From an uncultured Rhizobiaceae group bacterium (GTDB lineage Bacteria > Pseudomonadota > Alphaproteobacteria > Rhizobiales > Rhizobiaceae): 64,000 bases of DNA. The stretch lies in NCBI GenBank assembly GCA_938010435.1, contig CALLUS010000001.1:1-64000 (forward strand), written 5' to 3'. The notes under the pieces were generated by a model. It searched no databases, had not been told where the DNA came from, and was given only the letters and a program-made list of their open reading frames with translations. Position numbers and translations under genes: made by a program. Shown in pieces: positions 17,222-26,917 of the stretch. Each line of letters opens with the position of its first letter. Positions within the stretch are counted from its first letter, which is position 1.

Positions 17222-18299
17222 TAGATGGATTTAAGCGTCCAAAGCCTTTTGGGGAAGACACAATTTGCTTCTGACACATCGCTCTCCAATGGGAAGTGAC
17301 TGCAGCCAACAAAACCACACCGCCAAATTGATGCGCCAACGCCCATGAAATAGGAACTTGAAGCACAAGCGTGATGATGCCGATCATCGCTTGAGCGCTG
17401 ATTAAAACAAACACGGCGACAGCACGACGCGAGTGAGTTGTACCACTCGCATTGCGCATCACAGATAACATGTGAGCCAACATTGCAACCCAGAGCACAT
17501 AAGCGGAGACACGATGCATGAACTGCACCATTTTGGCATTGTCCGTGAAGTTTAACCAAGTGGGATCAATGGCGAAAAGACCGGTAGGCACCAATGCGTC
17601 TTCCATCATCGGCCAAGTGTTGTACGCCATTCCGGCATCCAGACCAGCCACCAAACCGCCTATGAAAATTTGCACCAATAGCAGCAGCAGCAAAACAGCG
17701 CATTGCCAAGCCAAATGGGAACGGCCCTTTTCCGTATGAATTGCCAATGATCGGGCTAGCCAGATTGTCGCGACGAATATGATACAGGCCATTGTTAAAT
17801 GGATAGCCAAACGCAATTGACTAACATCTACACGTTCTGTGAGACCTGACTTCACCATCCACCAACCGATGAATCCTTGGAAACCACCCAAGACAACCAT
17901 GCCCACAAGTGGAAGCTTGATCCAGGAAGGTAATTTGCCGGCAAACCAGAACAGAATAAGTGGCACGACTGCAATGATTCCGATAATGCGACCTAGAAAC
18001 CTGTGCCCCCATTCCCACCAAAAGATCGTTTTAAACGCGTCCAAAGACATCCCCTTGTTGATGGTCTGATATTCGGTCGTCGTGCGGTATTTATCAAACT
18101 CAATGACCCAATCCGACGCATTCAAAGGTGGAATCATGCCTGATACAGGTGCCCATTCTGTAATCGACAAACCTGAATCTGTCAGTCGGGTTGCTCCACC
18201 GACCAGAACCATAGCGGCCACAAAGACCGCAATTGTATAGAGCCACCACCGCACCAAAACGTATGGATCATTATTTGAGACATCAGGAGTGTCGTTCAT
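17214..18299 (-). CDS. ctaA: Heme A synthase (COX15/CtaA)
   Basis: A 361-residue polytopic membrane protein with eight predicted helices that converts heme O to heme A for cytochrome c oxidase. Key histidine contexts are WWEWGHRFLGRIIGI, LRLAIHLTMA, MVQFMHRVSAY and LAHQFGGVVLL. The TEWAPVSGMIPPL loop after helix 1 is typical of the alphaproteobacterial/mitochondrial type. I start at the ATG at 18299 (MNDTPDVSN) with GGA upstream; the longer ORF adds 35 residues unlike the family. It is divergent from a DUF2842 gene, a neighbourhood seen in related genomes. Confidence 0.94.
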   Translation of the reverse strand: MNDTPDVSNNDPYVLVRWWLYTIAVFVAAMVLVGGATRLTDSGLSITEWAPVSGMIPPLNASDWVIEFDKYRTTTEYQTINKGMSLDAFKTIFWWEWGHRFLGRIIGIIAVVPLILFWFAGKLPSWIKLPLVGMVVLGGFQGFIGWWMVKSGLTERVDVSQLRLAIHLTMACIIFVATIWLARSLAIHTEKGRSHLAWQCAVLLLLLLVQIFIGGLVAGLDAGMAYNTWPMMEDALVPTGLFAIDPTWLNFTDNAKMVQFMHRVSAYVLWVAMLAHMLSVMRNASGTTHSRRAVAVFVLISAQAMIGIITLVLQVPISWALAHQFGGVVLLAAVTSHWRAMCQKQIVSSPKGFGRLNPSNG

Positions 18300-18476
18300 T
18301 GGAATTCCAAAGCGATTGGGTTTTTCGGGTTTTGATACTGCGTCAATCGAATGTAAACCCAATAACCGACAGTTTATCGCGACACGCCGTCGCGCGAGGC
18401 GCATATCCCTTGTTTTGTCTCTGGAAACCCAAGCGCAATCGGTCTATGTCAAGATTCCATCTCAAGGGTTCTCGAC

Positions 18477-18713
18477 ATGCGCACTACACTTCCCATTCGG
18501 GTAAAAAAACTCATCGGCACTTTCTTCATTGTGCTTTTGGTCGTTGTTTACGCATTGGTGGCTGTTGCGATTGCCAGCGCCACATTGGCGACTGCGCCAT
18601 GGTACGCTCATTTGCTGTATTTCTTGTTCAGCGGGTTTTTGTGGGTACTTCCCGCGATGGGAATTATCAAATGGATGTCGACGGACAATTCTGTATCATC
18701 AACTGACGTTTAA
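18477..18713 (+). CDS. DUF2842 small membrane protein
   Basis: A 78-residue protein with two membrane helices (about residues 12-35 and 43-65) separated by ATAPWYAH, matching the DUF2842 family of small alphaproteobacterial membrane proteins. AAGGG precedes the ATG. It is divergent from ctaA, and its last 15 bases overlap the end of the convergent polysaccharide deacetylase gene. The function is unknown; its placement beside ctaA hints at a link with heme/cytochrome oxidase assembly. Confidence 0.8.
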   Translation: MRTTLPIRVKKLIGTFFIVLLVVVYALVAVAIASATLATAPWYAHLLYFLFSGFLWVLPAMGIIKWMSTDNSVSSTDV

Positions 18714-19757
18714 TTTCCGATTGCGACCAATCAATCTGGTTGGCAACCCCGACGTCAATGACGAGAAGTATCGTTTTTGTTGGTACAATCCATTGATTGA
18801 GATGCGTGGTAGAGCTGTCATGTGTTTCGCGTGTTCCGGGAAGATCAATCCGGGTCTGGTTGTCACGCCCGTTTTAAAACCAGCTTTGCGCACCAATTCA
18901 AACTCTCTTGGCCTTGCCGCAGCTTTATATCCGTAGGGATACGCAAAATGTTTAGGCCGTTGCCCCAAATGCTGATGTAATAGCGCTGTGCCATACTCGA
19001 TTTCTTTCACAGCTTTGTCTTCATCCAAACGGGCCAGAGCGTGGTGATCGATTGAGTGGGCACCAACTGTGCAAAATGGATCAGTCTGTAAGTCTTTGAT
19101 TTCTTGCCAATCCATCATGTCGTTGTTCATGCGAACGAGCAGTTGCTCGTAGGATTTGGGACATAAACTGCGCAATGCTTTGGCTTGCTCAAACTCGCCA
19201 ATTTGATTTGTGAAAACTTCAACCAATTGGTTATAGGCGTTGTATTTTTCAGCAAGGCTTCTGCAAACCAGTGTCACTGTCCGGTCTGAAGATTTCAGCT
19301 TCAATTCTTCATTGTTTTCAATTGCAAGTTCAAGACCTTCCCACCAATTACAAGCTGTGCGGTCCACAAACCCTGTCGCGAAATAAACGGTGTAAGGCAC
19401 TTTATGTTTACGCATAATAGGCGCTGCAATTTCTGATGTGTTGCGGTATCCATCATCGAACGTGAATGCTGCAAACCGACTTGATCTGTCCCCAGAGCGG
19501 ATGCGTCTTTGAGCATCTTCAATGGAAACGAGTGCGTATTCCCATCTTTTAAGCAACACAATTGTTTGCTCCAAGAACTCGGGCTCTACTGACAAATGTG
19601 CATTTGGCGCAAATTCGCCAGAATGGTCTGGTCTGACATGATGTAGAGTGAGAATAAGGCCCAACTCACCGCCAACCTGTTGATACAGATTGCCGAGCCC
19701 TGAAAAGCTAATCCCTGAAAGGATTTTTTTTGTTAGCCATGTATTGGATTGCGGCAT
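18699..19757 (-). CDS. Polysaccharide deacetylase family protein (NodB homology)
   Basis: A 352-residue carbohydrate esterase family 4-like protein. The NodB domain shows LTLHHV, AFTFDDGYRNT (catalytic Asp and metal-binding Asp), VGAHSIDHHAL (metal-binding histidines, H-x3/4-H) and FAYPYG. Such proteins remove acetyl or formyl groups from sugar polymers. No signal peptide is obvious. It opens the surface-polysaccharide region and is divergent from the CelD-type acetyltransferase gene across about 100 bases, so the two may modify the same polymer in opposite senses. Confidence 0.85.
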   Translation of the reverse strand: MPQSNTWLTKKILSGISFSGLGNLYQQVGGELGLILTLHHVRPDHSGEFAPNAHLSVEPEFLEQTIVLLKRWEYALVSIEDAQRRIRSGDRSSRFAAFTFDDGYRNTSEIAAPIMRKHKVPYTVYFATGFVDRTACNWWEGLELAIENNEELKLKSSDRTVTLVCRSLAEKYNAYNQLVEVFTNQIGEFEQAKALRSLCPKSYEQLLVRMNNDMMDWQEIKDLQTDPFCTVGAHSIDHHALARLDEDKAVKEIEYGTALLHQHLGQRPKHFAYPYGYKAAARPREFELVRKAGFKTGVTTRPGLIFPEHAKHMTALPRISINGLYQQKRYFSSLTSGLPTRLIGRNRKLNVS

Positions 19758-19863
19758 AATTGCTCACATTAGAAGCGTTGAAGATAAATTGCGTAAAACT
19801 TGTTTAGATTTAAATGATAACCAAAACATTGAACAAAGGAATAATTGCTTCACTGCAGGTGAG

Positions 19864-21060
19864 ATGAATACCAAATCGACTCCATTTTTGTTTCACGGAG
19901 AATTCGCAAGCCAAGGCTTGGGGACCTTAGACGTGCGAATAACATCGGACTTTGAGTCCCTTCGCGATGCGTGGTTGGCGCTTGAAGTCGATGGTATTTA
20001 CTCCCTCTATCAACGTTACACCTGGATGAAATCTTGGTTTGAAAAAGTTGGGCAACCGGCACGGCTCACCCCTCGCCTCATTGAAATTTCACAGTGCGGG
20101 AAACCCCTTTGCATTTTACCCATGGGCTTGCGCAACCGTGGCCCATTTCGGGTGCTCGCTTGGATAGGCGACACCCATACAAATTTTCACATGGGTATAT
20201 ACACTCCAGAATTTTTACAAAATGCGAAACCCGATGATATTCGCTCGTTGGTTGATTTTATAACCTCCCAGATAGACTCGGCTGACGTGTTGGAACTGTG
20301 TTGCCAGCCTGTAATTTGGCAAGGCCACACAAATCCATTCACTTTTCTAAAGTGGCAGGAAGCGCATAACCATGCATTTGCACTTGAACTGAACTCCGAT
20401 TTCAACTCGGTTCTCGATCACAAAAACGGCCCACGCAAACGGAAGAAATTCCGCTGGCAAACGAACAAGTTGAAAGACGTCGGCGGAGCTAATTTGTTAA
20501 TTGCAAAGACCGTTGAAGACGTCGACCGCATTCTAAATACGTCCATGGAACAGATGAGCCGCCGCTTTGATCGTTCAGGCATCTGGAATCGTTTTGAAGA
20601 TATAGGCGTTGGTGAATTTTTTCGCGAGATCGCCATTACAGAACTCAATAAGACAGAACCTGCACTCAAACTATATGGATTGGAAATTGACGGCGAGTTA
20701 CAAGCAACTTTTTCCGGCGGGATTTCGCAAAACCAGTTTTCCGGTTGCTTTATATCTTTAACAGATGGCCCCTATTCCAAGATTTCACCCGGTGAGTTGA
20801 TGATTTATCTGGTGATTGAAGACTGTGTGAAACAGGGACTGGAAGTGTTTGATCTCGGGCGCGGTGAAGAACGTTACAAAACTTCGTGGTGTGATGTAAC
20901 AATTCCCATGTTTGACACCGCAATTCCATTGACCAAGCGAGGCATATTGTTTGCCTCTTATGAACGTACCAAAGCTGCGATCAAACGCCTCGTGCGCAAC
21001 AATGCAATGCTTTGGGATTTTGCCAAGAAAGTACGCGCCCGCGTTTACGGACGCGTCTGA
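19864..21060 (+). CDS. CelD/BcsL-type GNAT acetyltransferase, polysaccharide-associated
   Basis: A 398-residue GNAT-fold protein of the CelD/BcsL type found in cellulose and exopolysaccharide clusters. Typical stretches are SLYQRYTWMKSWFEKVG near the N-terminus, RKRKKFRWQTNKLKDVGG in the middle, and the C-terminal core PALKLYGLEIDGELQATFSG followed by FDLGRGEERYKTSW. The start is the ATG at 19864 preceded by AGGTGAG. It faces the deacetylase gene and converges on the Wzc-like gene with 12 bases between them. Acyl donor and acceptor are not known. Confidence 0.8.
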   Translation: MNTKSTPFLFHGEFASQGLGTLDVRITSDFESLRDAWLALEVDGIYSLYQRYTWMKSWFEKVGQPARLTPRLIEISQCGKPLCILPMGLRNRGPFRVLAWIGDTHTNFHMGIYTPEFLQNAKPDDIRSLVDFITSQIDSADVLELCCQPVIWQGHTNPFTFLKWQEAHNHAFALELNSDFNSVLDHKNGPRKRKKFRWQTNKLKDVGGANLLIAKTVEDVDRILNTSMEQMSRRFDRSGIWNRFEDIGVGEFFREIAITELNKTEPALKLYGLEIDGELQATFSGGISQNQFSGCFISLTDGPYSKISPGELMIYLVIEDCVKQGLEVFDLGRGEERYKTSWCDVTIPMFDTAIPLTKRGILFASYERTKAAIKRLVRNNAMLWDFAKKVRARVYGRV

Positions 21061-21072
21061 TCAGATTGTGAA

Positions 21073-23205
21073 TTAAGCTGCTGTCAGGCCCGCCATCTCA
21101 AGTTCTTCAATAGACAGGTCAACGACCAAAGGTTGTTTCATACCTGCATGAACAAGCATATTGCTTGCCATGGAGATTTCACTCGGATCAGCATCCATGC
21201 TGTTGATGATATGAATTGTCGAAGCATCTGAGATGCGAGATAAACCACTTACGTCAGCAGCTCCACAATCCACAATCAAATATTGATAGGTTGCCTGCAA
21301 AGCATCAACAATTGTCAACAGGCGGTCTGCACCACTGACGGCCAGTTGTGCATCTGCAACGCCGGATGGCATAATATGCACAGCTGACAACCTGTCGCTG
21401 TGAATTGCATCACCGAAGCCAGATTGACCAGCCATTACATCTTTCAGACCGGTAAATTCATCCGAACCTAACATAATTTTTGATGCGCTTCCTGAACCTG
21501 TCATATCAAGAACAATCACACTGCTGCCAAATGATGCTAAATGGCGCGCGAATATGGTGGTGCAATATGACCCAACATCGCCTTCAGGTGAAATCATCGC
21601 GATACGACCGTGGCCCAACATATTGATTGATTTTGCCGTCAACGCAGCCTTGCTCAATGGTTGAGACTTAACCGGAACCGGACGTCCGAACTCTTCTAAG
21701 GTCGGTGCAATAGAAGGCGCATCCACATTTGCAACACCTGCCGCTTCAGATTGATTGTTGTCCATCACAGGTTCATGAGTCCGCATAGATTCGTAACGGT
21801 CTGCATATTCACGCCGCGCTGCGCCGCTAGACAGAACAGAACCGGCAAGTGTGAACAGAGCACCGAGCAGCAAGGTGCCGAAAAATGCGCCAATAATAGT
21901 CGGTAACTTCTTTGGAAAATACGGTTTTGACTGAACTTGCGCCCGGGAAAAGATGAATGCATCAGCGGGCAAGAATTCACGACTTTGACGTGACTTCGCT
22001 TCCTGAAACTGGATCAGGTAAGTTTGCAACTGCGCCCGTTTAGCTTCGGCTTCGCGTTCAAAAGAACGCAATTCAACTTGGGCTTTACCCACACGGCCAC
22101 TTTCAGATTTCAGCTGATTGCGACGTTGAATGAGGTCTTCTTCACGGTCACGGGAAACTTGAGCTTCTTGTTGCAAACTGCTTTGAATTTTTTCAGCTTC
22201 GCGATTGATCTGATCGTTCAATGCTGAAATCTGAGAGCGAAGACTTTGAATACGAGGGTGACCGGACAAAAGCGTCGTAGACAATTCAGCGAGTTGGCCA
22301 TTCAGAGTGACCTGACGCTCACGCAAGCGCTGGATCAATGGAGATTGCAAAACACTTGATGCAGACTCCAATGAGCCGGAACGTAAAGCACGGCTAACGG
22401 ATGCTGCATTGGCTTCAGCGCGCGACAGTTGCGAGCGCACACGACCGAGTTCAGTTGCCAATTCGGACAATTCTTGAGTGGCAAGCGTGTTATTATTGCG
22501 GCCTTGCAAAATGTCTGAATTCTCACGGAACGCAGCAGCTGCCTCTTCAGCTTCACGCACACTTTCTTTTAGTTTCTCTAACTCAGGTGCTAATTTGGCC
22601 AATTCTTCCGGCCCTGCCCCACGCTTGAGTTTTTCTTGCGTCGCCAAATATTCATCGGCAATCCGGTTTGGAATTTCAGCAGCGAGTTCTTTGTTTTTCG
22701 ACCAGAACTGCACAACGATAACGCGCGCGCGCTCTGCTTGGTGCACCTTTAATTTTTGAAAATATGCATCCAATACGCGGTCTTCAGCCGTGACAGCAGA
22801 CCCTGTATCAGACAAACCCAATACGGAAAGTATCTTGCCCATTGCCGAAGAACGTAGTGCAGAATTGAACTCCGGGTTTTCCACTAAGTTCAGATCACTA
22901 ACAATCTTGCGCGCAATGGTGCGTGATTGTAGCAATTGCACTTGGCTGGCAATTCCAGAATCATCGAGTGTGTTTTGAGCAGCCTGATTAGCGCTGTTGG
23001 AATTGCCCAATGGCGATTCAGTCGTGCGAATAAGGATACGTGCTTCAGATTTGTAGCGCGGCGAAATAATTTGCAAAACGGCAAACGCCAAAAGCGCAGC
23101 AATGAGTGCCGCCAATAACAACTTAATTTTTTGACGCCAAATGCTGGCAAAGATACCACCAAGGTCGATATCCACATCTCGGCTCAATTCATGATCCCCG
23201 GCCAT
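21073..23205 (-). CDS. Wzc/GumC-like chain-length protein with a degenerate kinase domain
   Basis: A 710-residue inner-membrane protein. It has a Wzz domain near residues 10-110 with the first membrane helix (KLLLAALIAALLAFAVLQII), a long periplasmic coiled coil (residues ~190-400), a second helix (IIGAFFGTLLLGALFTLAGS) and a C-terminal P-loop-like domain. Where BY-kinases have Walker A, this protein reads SPEGDVGSYCTT near residue 536, with no G-K-S/T. Walker A' (VIVLDMTGSG) and B (LIVDCGAAD) are also altered, and there is no tyrosine-rich tail. It is probably a structural copolymerase without kinase activity. The ATG at 23205 has GGAAG upstream. Confidence 0.85.
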   Translation of the reverse strand: MAGDHELSRDVDIDLGGIFASIWRQKIKLLLAALIAALLAFAVLQIISPRYKSEARILIRTTESPLGNSNSANQAAQNTLDDSGIASQVQLLQSRTIARKIVSDLNLVENPEFNSALRSSAMGKILSVLGLSDTGSAVTAEDRVLDAYFQKLKVHQAERARVIVVQFWSKNKELAAEIPNRIADEYLATQEKLKRGAGPEELAKLAPELEKLKESVREAEEAAAAFRENSDILQGRNNNTLATQELSELATELGRVRSQLSRAEANAASVSRALRSGSLESASSVLQSPLIQRLRERQVTLNGQLAELSTTLLSGHPRIQSLRSQISALNDQINREAEKIQSSLQQEAQVSRDREEDLIQRRNQLKSESGRVGKAQVELRSFEREAEAKRAQLQTYLIQFQEAKSRQSREFLPADAFIFSRAQVQSKPYFPKKLPTIIGAFFGTLLLGALFTLAGSVLSSGAARREYADRYESMRTHEPVMDNNQSEAAGVANVDAPSIAPTLEEFGRPVPVKSQPLSKAALTAKSINMLGHGRIAMISPEGDVGSYCTTIFARHLASFGSSVIVLDMTGSGSASKIMLGSDEFTGLKDVMAGQSGFGDAIHSDRLSAVHIMPSGVADAQLAVSGADRLLTIVDALQATYQYLIVDCGAADVSGLSRISDASTIHIINSMDADPSEISMASNMLVHAGMKQPLVVDLSIEELEMAGLTAA

Positions 23206-23453
23206 AGGCACACTTCCACTCACTCATAAGGACGCACTGTTCCCGTGATATTCTATGTTTATGGTAACCAAGCCGTTAATTTTGACGCGGCGCGCAGCAC
23301 TTTCTTAACGAATGCACTCCAATTCAAAAGGCTGCGGTAAGTTTACACTGAATTAACCATAATCCTGTTTGATCTGTCGGAGCGTGAAAGCATCACGCAG
23401 TAATTTGTAACGCATGGTTATTTGATTGTGCGCAGTTGAGTCAGGGTATTTAT

Positions 23454-24029
23454 ATGAACAGGCGCGCGTTTTTCGTCTCTTGCGTAGCAACCACACTTTC
23501 CGCGACAACTTTGTCGGGGTGTGCTTCACGTTACGCTCCTGCACCAGCAGCTTTCCACGAGATTCTTCAACAACCCTACCGTTTAGACGCTGGCGACCGG
23601 ATGCGGGTGACCGTGTTTGAACAAACCGATTTGACCAACACATATACGGTCGACAAAGCAGGTTATGTCGCCTTCCCTCTTGTGGGGTCGGTTGCCGCAC
23701 GTGGCCGCACGATCAAGGAAATTGAGAGCGACATCGCTTCTAAACTGTCTGAAGGTTATATTCGTAACCCGGATGTTTCTGTCGAAGTTGACCGCTATCG
23801 CCCGATCTTTGTGATGGGTGAAGTTGGGACATCCGGTCAATACACTTATGTACCCGGAATGACCGTTCAAAACGCAATTGCAATTGCTGGCGGTTATTCT
23901 CCACGCGCGCATCAAACTGATGTGGATATTACGCGCCAAATCAATGGCAAAGTTCTGACGGGCCGTGTTCCAATCACCGACCCACTGATGCCAAGCGACA
24001 CAATTTTTGTGCGCGAACGGCTCTTTTAA
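23454..24029 (+). CDS. Polysaccharide export lipoprotein (Wza/GumB-type)
   Basis: A 191-residue lipoprotein with a signal peptide and lipobox LSGC near residue 25. The Poly_export domain follows (YRLDAGDRMRVTVFEQTDLTNTYTVDKAGYVAFPLVG), then an SLBB-like segment (IFVMGEVGTSGQYTYVPGMTVQNAIAIAGGYS). Short GumB-like members form the periplasmic/outer-membrane exit for exopolysaccharide. The start is the ATG at 23454 with AGGG upstream; an ORF start six codons earlier is less likely. It is divergent from the Wzc-like gene (about 250 bases of promoter region) and leads the GT4-sugar transferase-polymerase operon. Confidence 0.9.
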   Translation: MNRRAFFVSCVATTLSATTLSGCASRYAPAPAAFHEILQQPYRLDAGDRMRVTVFEQTDLTNTYTVDKAGYVAFPLVGSVAARGRTIKEIESDIASKLSEGYIRNPDVSVEVDRYRPIFVMGEVGTSGQYTYVPGMTVQNAIAIAGGYSPRAHQTDVDITRQINGKVLTGRVPITDPLMPSDTIFVRERLF

Positions 24030-24033
24030 AATT

Positions 24034-25200
24034 ATGCCACAGCGTGACATCACGCCTCTGTCCAAATTGCGTATTGTTCATTGTTTCCGATCTCCGGTAG
24101 GCGGTATTTTTCGCCATGTGAGAGACCTGATCGATGAGCAGGTGAAAGCGGGGCATGAAGTCGGTATTATTTGCGATAGCAACACAGGTGGCGCTTTTGA
24201 AGAGGCGATGTTCGTAGACATCGAACCAAAGCTTGCTTTGGGCCTACACCGTTTGGCCATGGATCGTTCTATCGGGCTACGTGATATTTCGGTTGTTTGG
24301 AAACTATATCGTGAAATCAAATCGCTAGAGGTGGATGTTTTACATTCTCACGGATCCAAAGGTGGAGCCTATGCCCGTATAATCGGCTCACTCTTGCGCA
24401 TCGGGTCAAAACGACCGGTTCGACTCTACTGCCCTCACGGCGGTTCCGTTCACTACAGTGCCAGCAGTTTGAGTGGTAAACTCTTTTTCATGCTGGAACG
24501 GTTGATGGAGCGTTTCACGGACCGCCTGATTTTCGTGAGCAATTATGAGCGCGACGGATTTTTTGCTAAAGTTGGATCAGCACACTGTCCGGATTCTCTT
24601 GTCTACAACGGTTTGACCGAACCTGAATTCATCCCCGTTGAAACTAAAGAAGATGCTGCAGATTTTCTCTATATTGGTATGATGCGTGATTTGAAAGGGG
24701 TCGATTTATTCTTGAACGCGCTGCCTTTGGTCGCTAAAAAGACTGGCCAAAAAATCTCAGCACATCTCGTAGGCGACGGCCCTGATTTGGAGGTCTACAA
24801 AGACCGTGCAAGTGACCTTGGGGAAGATGTGGAAACCACTTTTGACGATCCTATGCCTGCACGAGATGCATTTGGTTTTGGAAAAACGTTGGTTATACCG
24901 TCACGTGCCGAGAGCATGCCATACATTGTCCTTGAAGCCCTGGCTGCAAAGCGATCTCTGATCGCAACCAATGTGGGTGGTATTCCTGAGATCTACGGCC
25001 CTTATGCAAGTGCACTCATTGAACCGGACAATGTGGACGCTCTGGTTACAGCAATGGTTGGCCACCTTCAAAACACGCGAGTGAACGTGGACGCTGATAA
25101 GTTTTCAGATCGAATTCATGACATGTTCAGTGCGTCAGTGATGGCGAACAGTGTTATGGAAGCCTATCATTTGACCTTAAACGAAGGTGTCGAGGACTAA
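24034..25200 (+). CDS. Glycosyltransferase family 4 protein
   Basis: A 388-residue GT-B glycosyltransferase. The N-terminal domain has RIVHCFRSPVGGIFRHVRDLID (glycine-rich loop) and HSHGSKGGAYAR. The C-terminal domain has FLYIGMMRDLKGVDLFLNAL, HLVGDGPDLEVYK and the nucleotide-sugar-binding EX7E-like region IPSRAESMPYIVLEALAAKRSLIATNVGGIPE. It transfers a sugar, probably to the lipid-linked repeat unit of the polysaccharide, at the cytoplasmic face. It begins 4 bases after the export gene stop. Sugar specificity cannot be told. Confidence 0.9.
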   Translation: MPQRDITPLSKLRIVHCFRSPVGGIFRHVRDLIDEQVKAGHEVGIICDSNTGGAFEEAMFVDIEPKLALGLHRLAMDRSIGLRDISVVWKLYREIKSLEVDVLHSHGSKGGAYARIIGSLLRIGSKRPVRLYCPHGGSVHYSASSLSGKLFFMLERLMERFTDRLIFVSNYERDGFFAKVGSAHCPDSLVYNGLTEPEFIPVETKEDAADFLYIGMMRDLKGVDLFLNALPLVAKKTGQKISAHLVGDGPDLEVYKDRASDLGEDVETTFDDPMPARDAFGFGKTLVIPSRAESMPYIVLEALAAKRSLIATNVGGIPEIYGPYASALIEPDNVDALVTAMVGHLQNTRVNVDADKFSDRIHDMFSASVMANSVMEAYHLTLNEGVED

Positions 25201-25363
25201 GCGCAAATCTTTGACTGTCTCTCATCGTTTCTTCGTCTTCAATTCCACATCGTCAATCTCATGTTTTTGATAAGAAACAAGCGTCTATAAAGGGTTTCTT
25301 AGCTGGTTTTTCGTAACGTCAACTTAATCGACAATACATAGAAACGAATATGCGGTGCCCGCT

Positions 25364-26917
25364 ATGGATGCAAAACAAACCGAAGACTCAAAAGCACGTT
25401 TCAGCCATAATGAAATTATGGCGACAACCGAAACTGCAAACAGCGCGGATAAGCGCAGTTCTGTGCGTTTGAGCATTCGCGCCGAGCAAGTCGCCTCTCA
25501 ATTTGCCCAAAATGCAGTTTCACCGTTTATATTGGCGACAACTCTGCGCATTATTGAGTTCTTTGCAATTATGATTGTGGGTCTTGGTGCCTATCTTCTC
25601 TATGTGGTACCAATCGATGGCATAAAGCCGGTCTACCTTTTAACATGTTTTTTAGGTGCCGTTTTGGCCGTTATTGCTCTGCAAGCAGCTGACACCTATC
25701 AGGTCACACAATTGAGAACATCGATCAAACAATTGGGCCGCGTGTTTGCAGCTTGGACGGCTGTGTTTGCGGTTCTCGCTTTGTTGGCGTTCTTCATGCG
25801 CATTTCCACCGAGTTCTCACGCGTTTGGTATGCATCCTGGTATCTTGGCGGTATTGGTGCGTTTGTTTTGATCCGCAGCATCACCGCAATTGTTGTGCGT
25901 CGCTGGGCGCGTGACGGACGCTTGGAACGTCGTGCTGTGATTGTTGGTGGTGGTCGCAACGCAGAAGATTTGATCATTTCTCTAGAAGCCCAGTCCGACA
26001 ACGACATTCGCATTTGTGGTATCTTTGACGACCGTATCGGAGATCGTTCCCCTCCAATGGTTGCCGGGTATCCAAAGCTTGGAACAGTTTCCGAACTTGT
26101 AGAGTTTGGGCGCAAAACGCGCGTTGATATGTTGATTGTGTCGCTGCCCATCACGGCAGAAAACCGCGTGTTGGCCATGCTGAAAAAGATCTGGGTTCTG
26201 CCTGTAGATATTCGGTTGTCTGCGCATACTAACAAGTTACGTTTTCGGCCACGCTCCTATTCCTATGTGGGGTCTGTGCCTTTTCTTGATGTTTTAGACA
26301 AACCCATCGCTGATTTGGATTCCCTGATGAAGCGGGCTTTTGATATCTTCTTCAGCATTTGTGCGTTGATTGCACTTTCACCCGTTATGTTGATTACGGC
26401 CATCGCCATTAAACTGGATAGCAAAGGCCCGGTCATATTCCGCCAAAAACGTTTTGGTTTTAACAATGAAGTTGTCGAAGTTCTCAAGTTCCGTTCCATG
26501 TACACGGATATGTCTGACCAAGACGCCAAACAGGTCGTCACCAAAGGCGATCCACGGGTCACCAAAGTTGGCCGCTTCATCCGCAAGTCTTCGATTGATG
26601 AATTGCCACAACTGATCAACGTTCTTTCTGGCAATCTATCTCTGGTTGGCCCCCGTCCTCACGCTGTGAATGCGCACACACAAAATCAGCTTTGGGATGA
26701 GGTGGTAGACGGATATTTCGGTCGTCACAAAGTAAAACCGGGCGTCACCGGTTGGGCACAGATCAACGGTTGGCGCGGCGAAGTGGACAATGAAGAGAAA
26801 ATCCGCCGCCGTGTGGAGCATGATCTCTACTACATTGAAAACTGGTCAGTTCTGTTTGACCTCTACATTTTGTTCGCAACACCGATGAAGCTCTTGAACA
26901 CGGAGAATGCGTATTGA
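25364..26917 (+). CDS. Undecaprenyl-phosphate glucose/galactose phosphotransferase (WcaJ/ExoY-type)
   Basis: A 517-residue initiating polyprenyl-phosphate hexose-1-phosphate transferase. It has four N-terminal helices (about residues 50-170), a CoA_binding_3-like Rossmann region (AVIVGGGRNAEDLIISLEA), a fifth hydrophobic segment (MKRAFDIFFSICALIALSP) and the bacterial sugar transferase domain with GPVIFRQKRFG, VLKFRSMYTD, IRKSSIDELPQLINVLSGNL, SLVGPRPHA and VKPGVTGWAQINGWRG. It makes the first lipid-linked sugar of the repeat unit. The ATG at 25364 is my start; a GTG three codons earlier is possible. Confidence 0.92.
   Translation: MDAKQTEDSKARFSHNEIMATTETANSADKRSSVRLSIRAEQVASQFAQNAVSPFILATTLRIIEFFAIMIVGLGAYLLYVVPIDGIKPVYLLTCFLGAVLAVIALQAADTYQVTQLRTSIKQLGRVFAAWTAVFAVLALLAFFMRISTEFSRVWYASWYLGGIGAFVLIRSITAIVVRRWARDGRLERRAVIVGGGRNAEDLIISLEAQSDNDIRICGIFDDRIGDRSPPMVAGYPKLGTVSELVEFGRKTRVDMLIVSLPITAENRVLAMLKKIWVLPVDIRLSAHTNKLRFRPRSYSYVGSVPFLDVLDKPIADLDSLMKRAFDIFFSICALIALSPVMLITAIAIKLDSKGPVIFRQKRFGFNNEVVEVLKFRSMYTDMSDQDAKQVVTKGDPRVTKVGRFIRKSSIDELPQLINVLSGNLSLVGPRPHAVNAHTQNQLWDEVVDGYFGRHKVKPGVTGWAQINGWRGEVDNEEKIRRRVEHDLYYIENWSVLFDLYILFATPMKLLNTENAY

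Noticed and set aside
21073-23205. Active tyrosine autokinase annotation
   Set aside because: The P-loop lysine and tyrosine tail are absent, so kinase activity is not supported.
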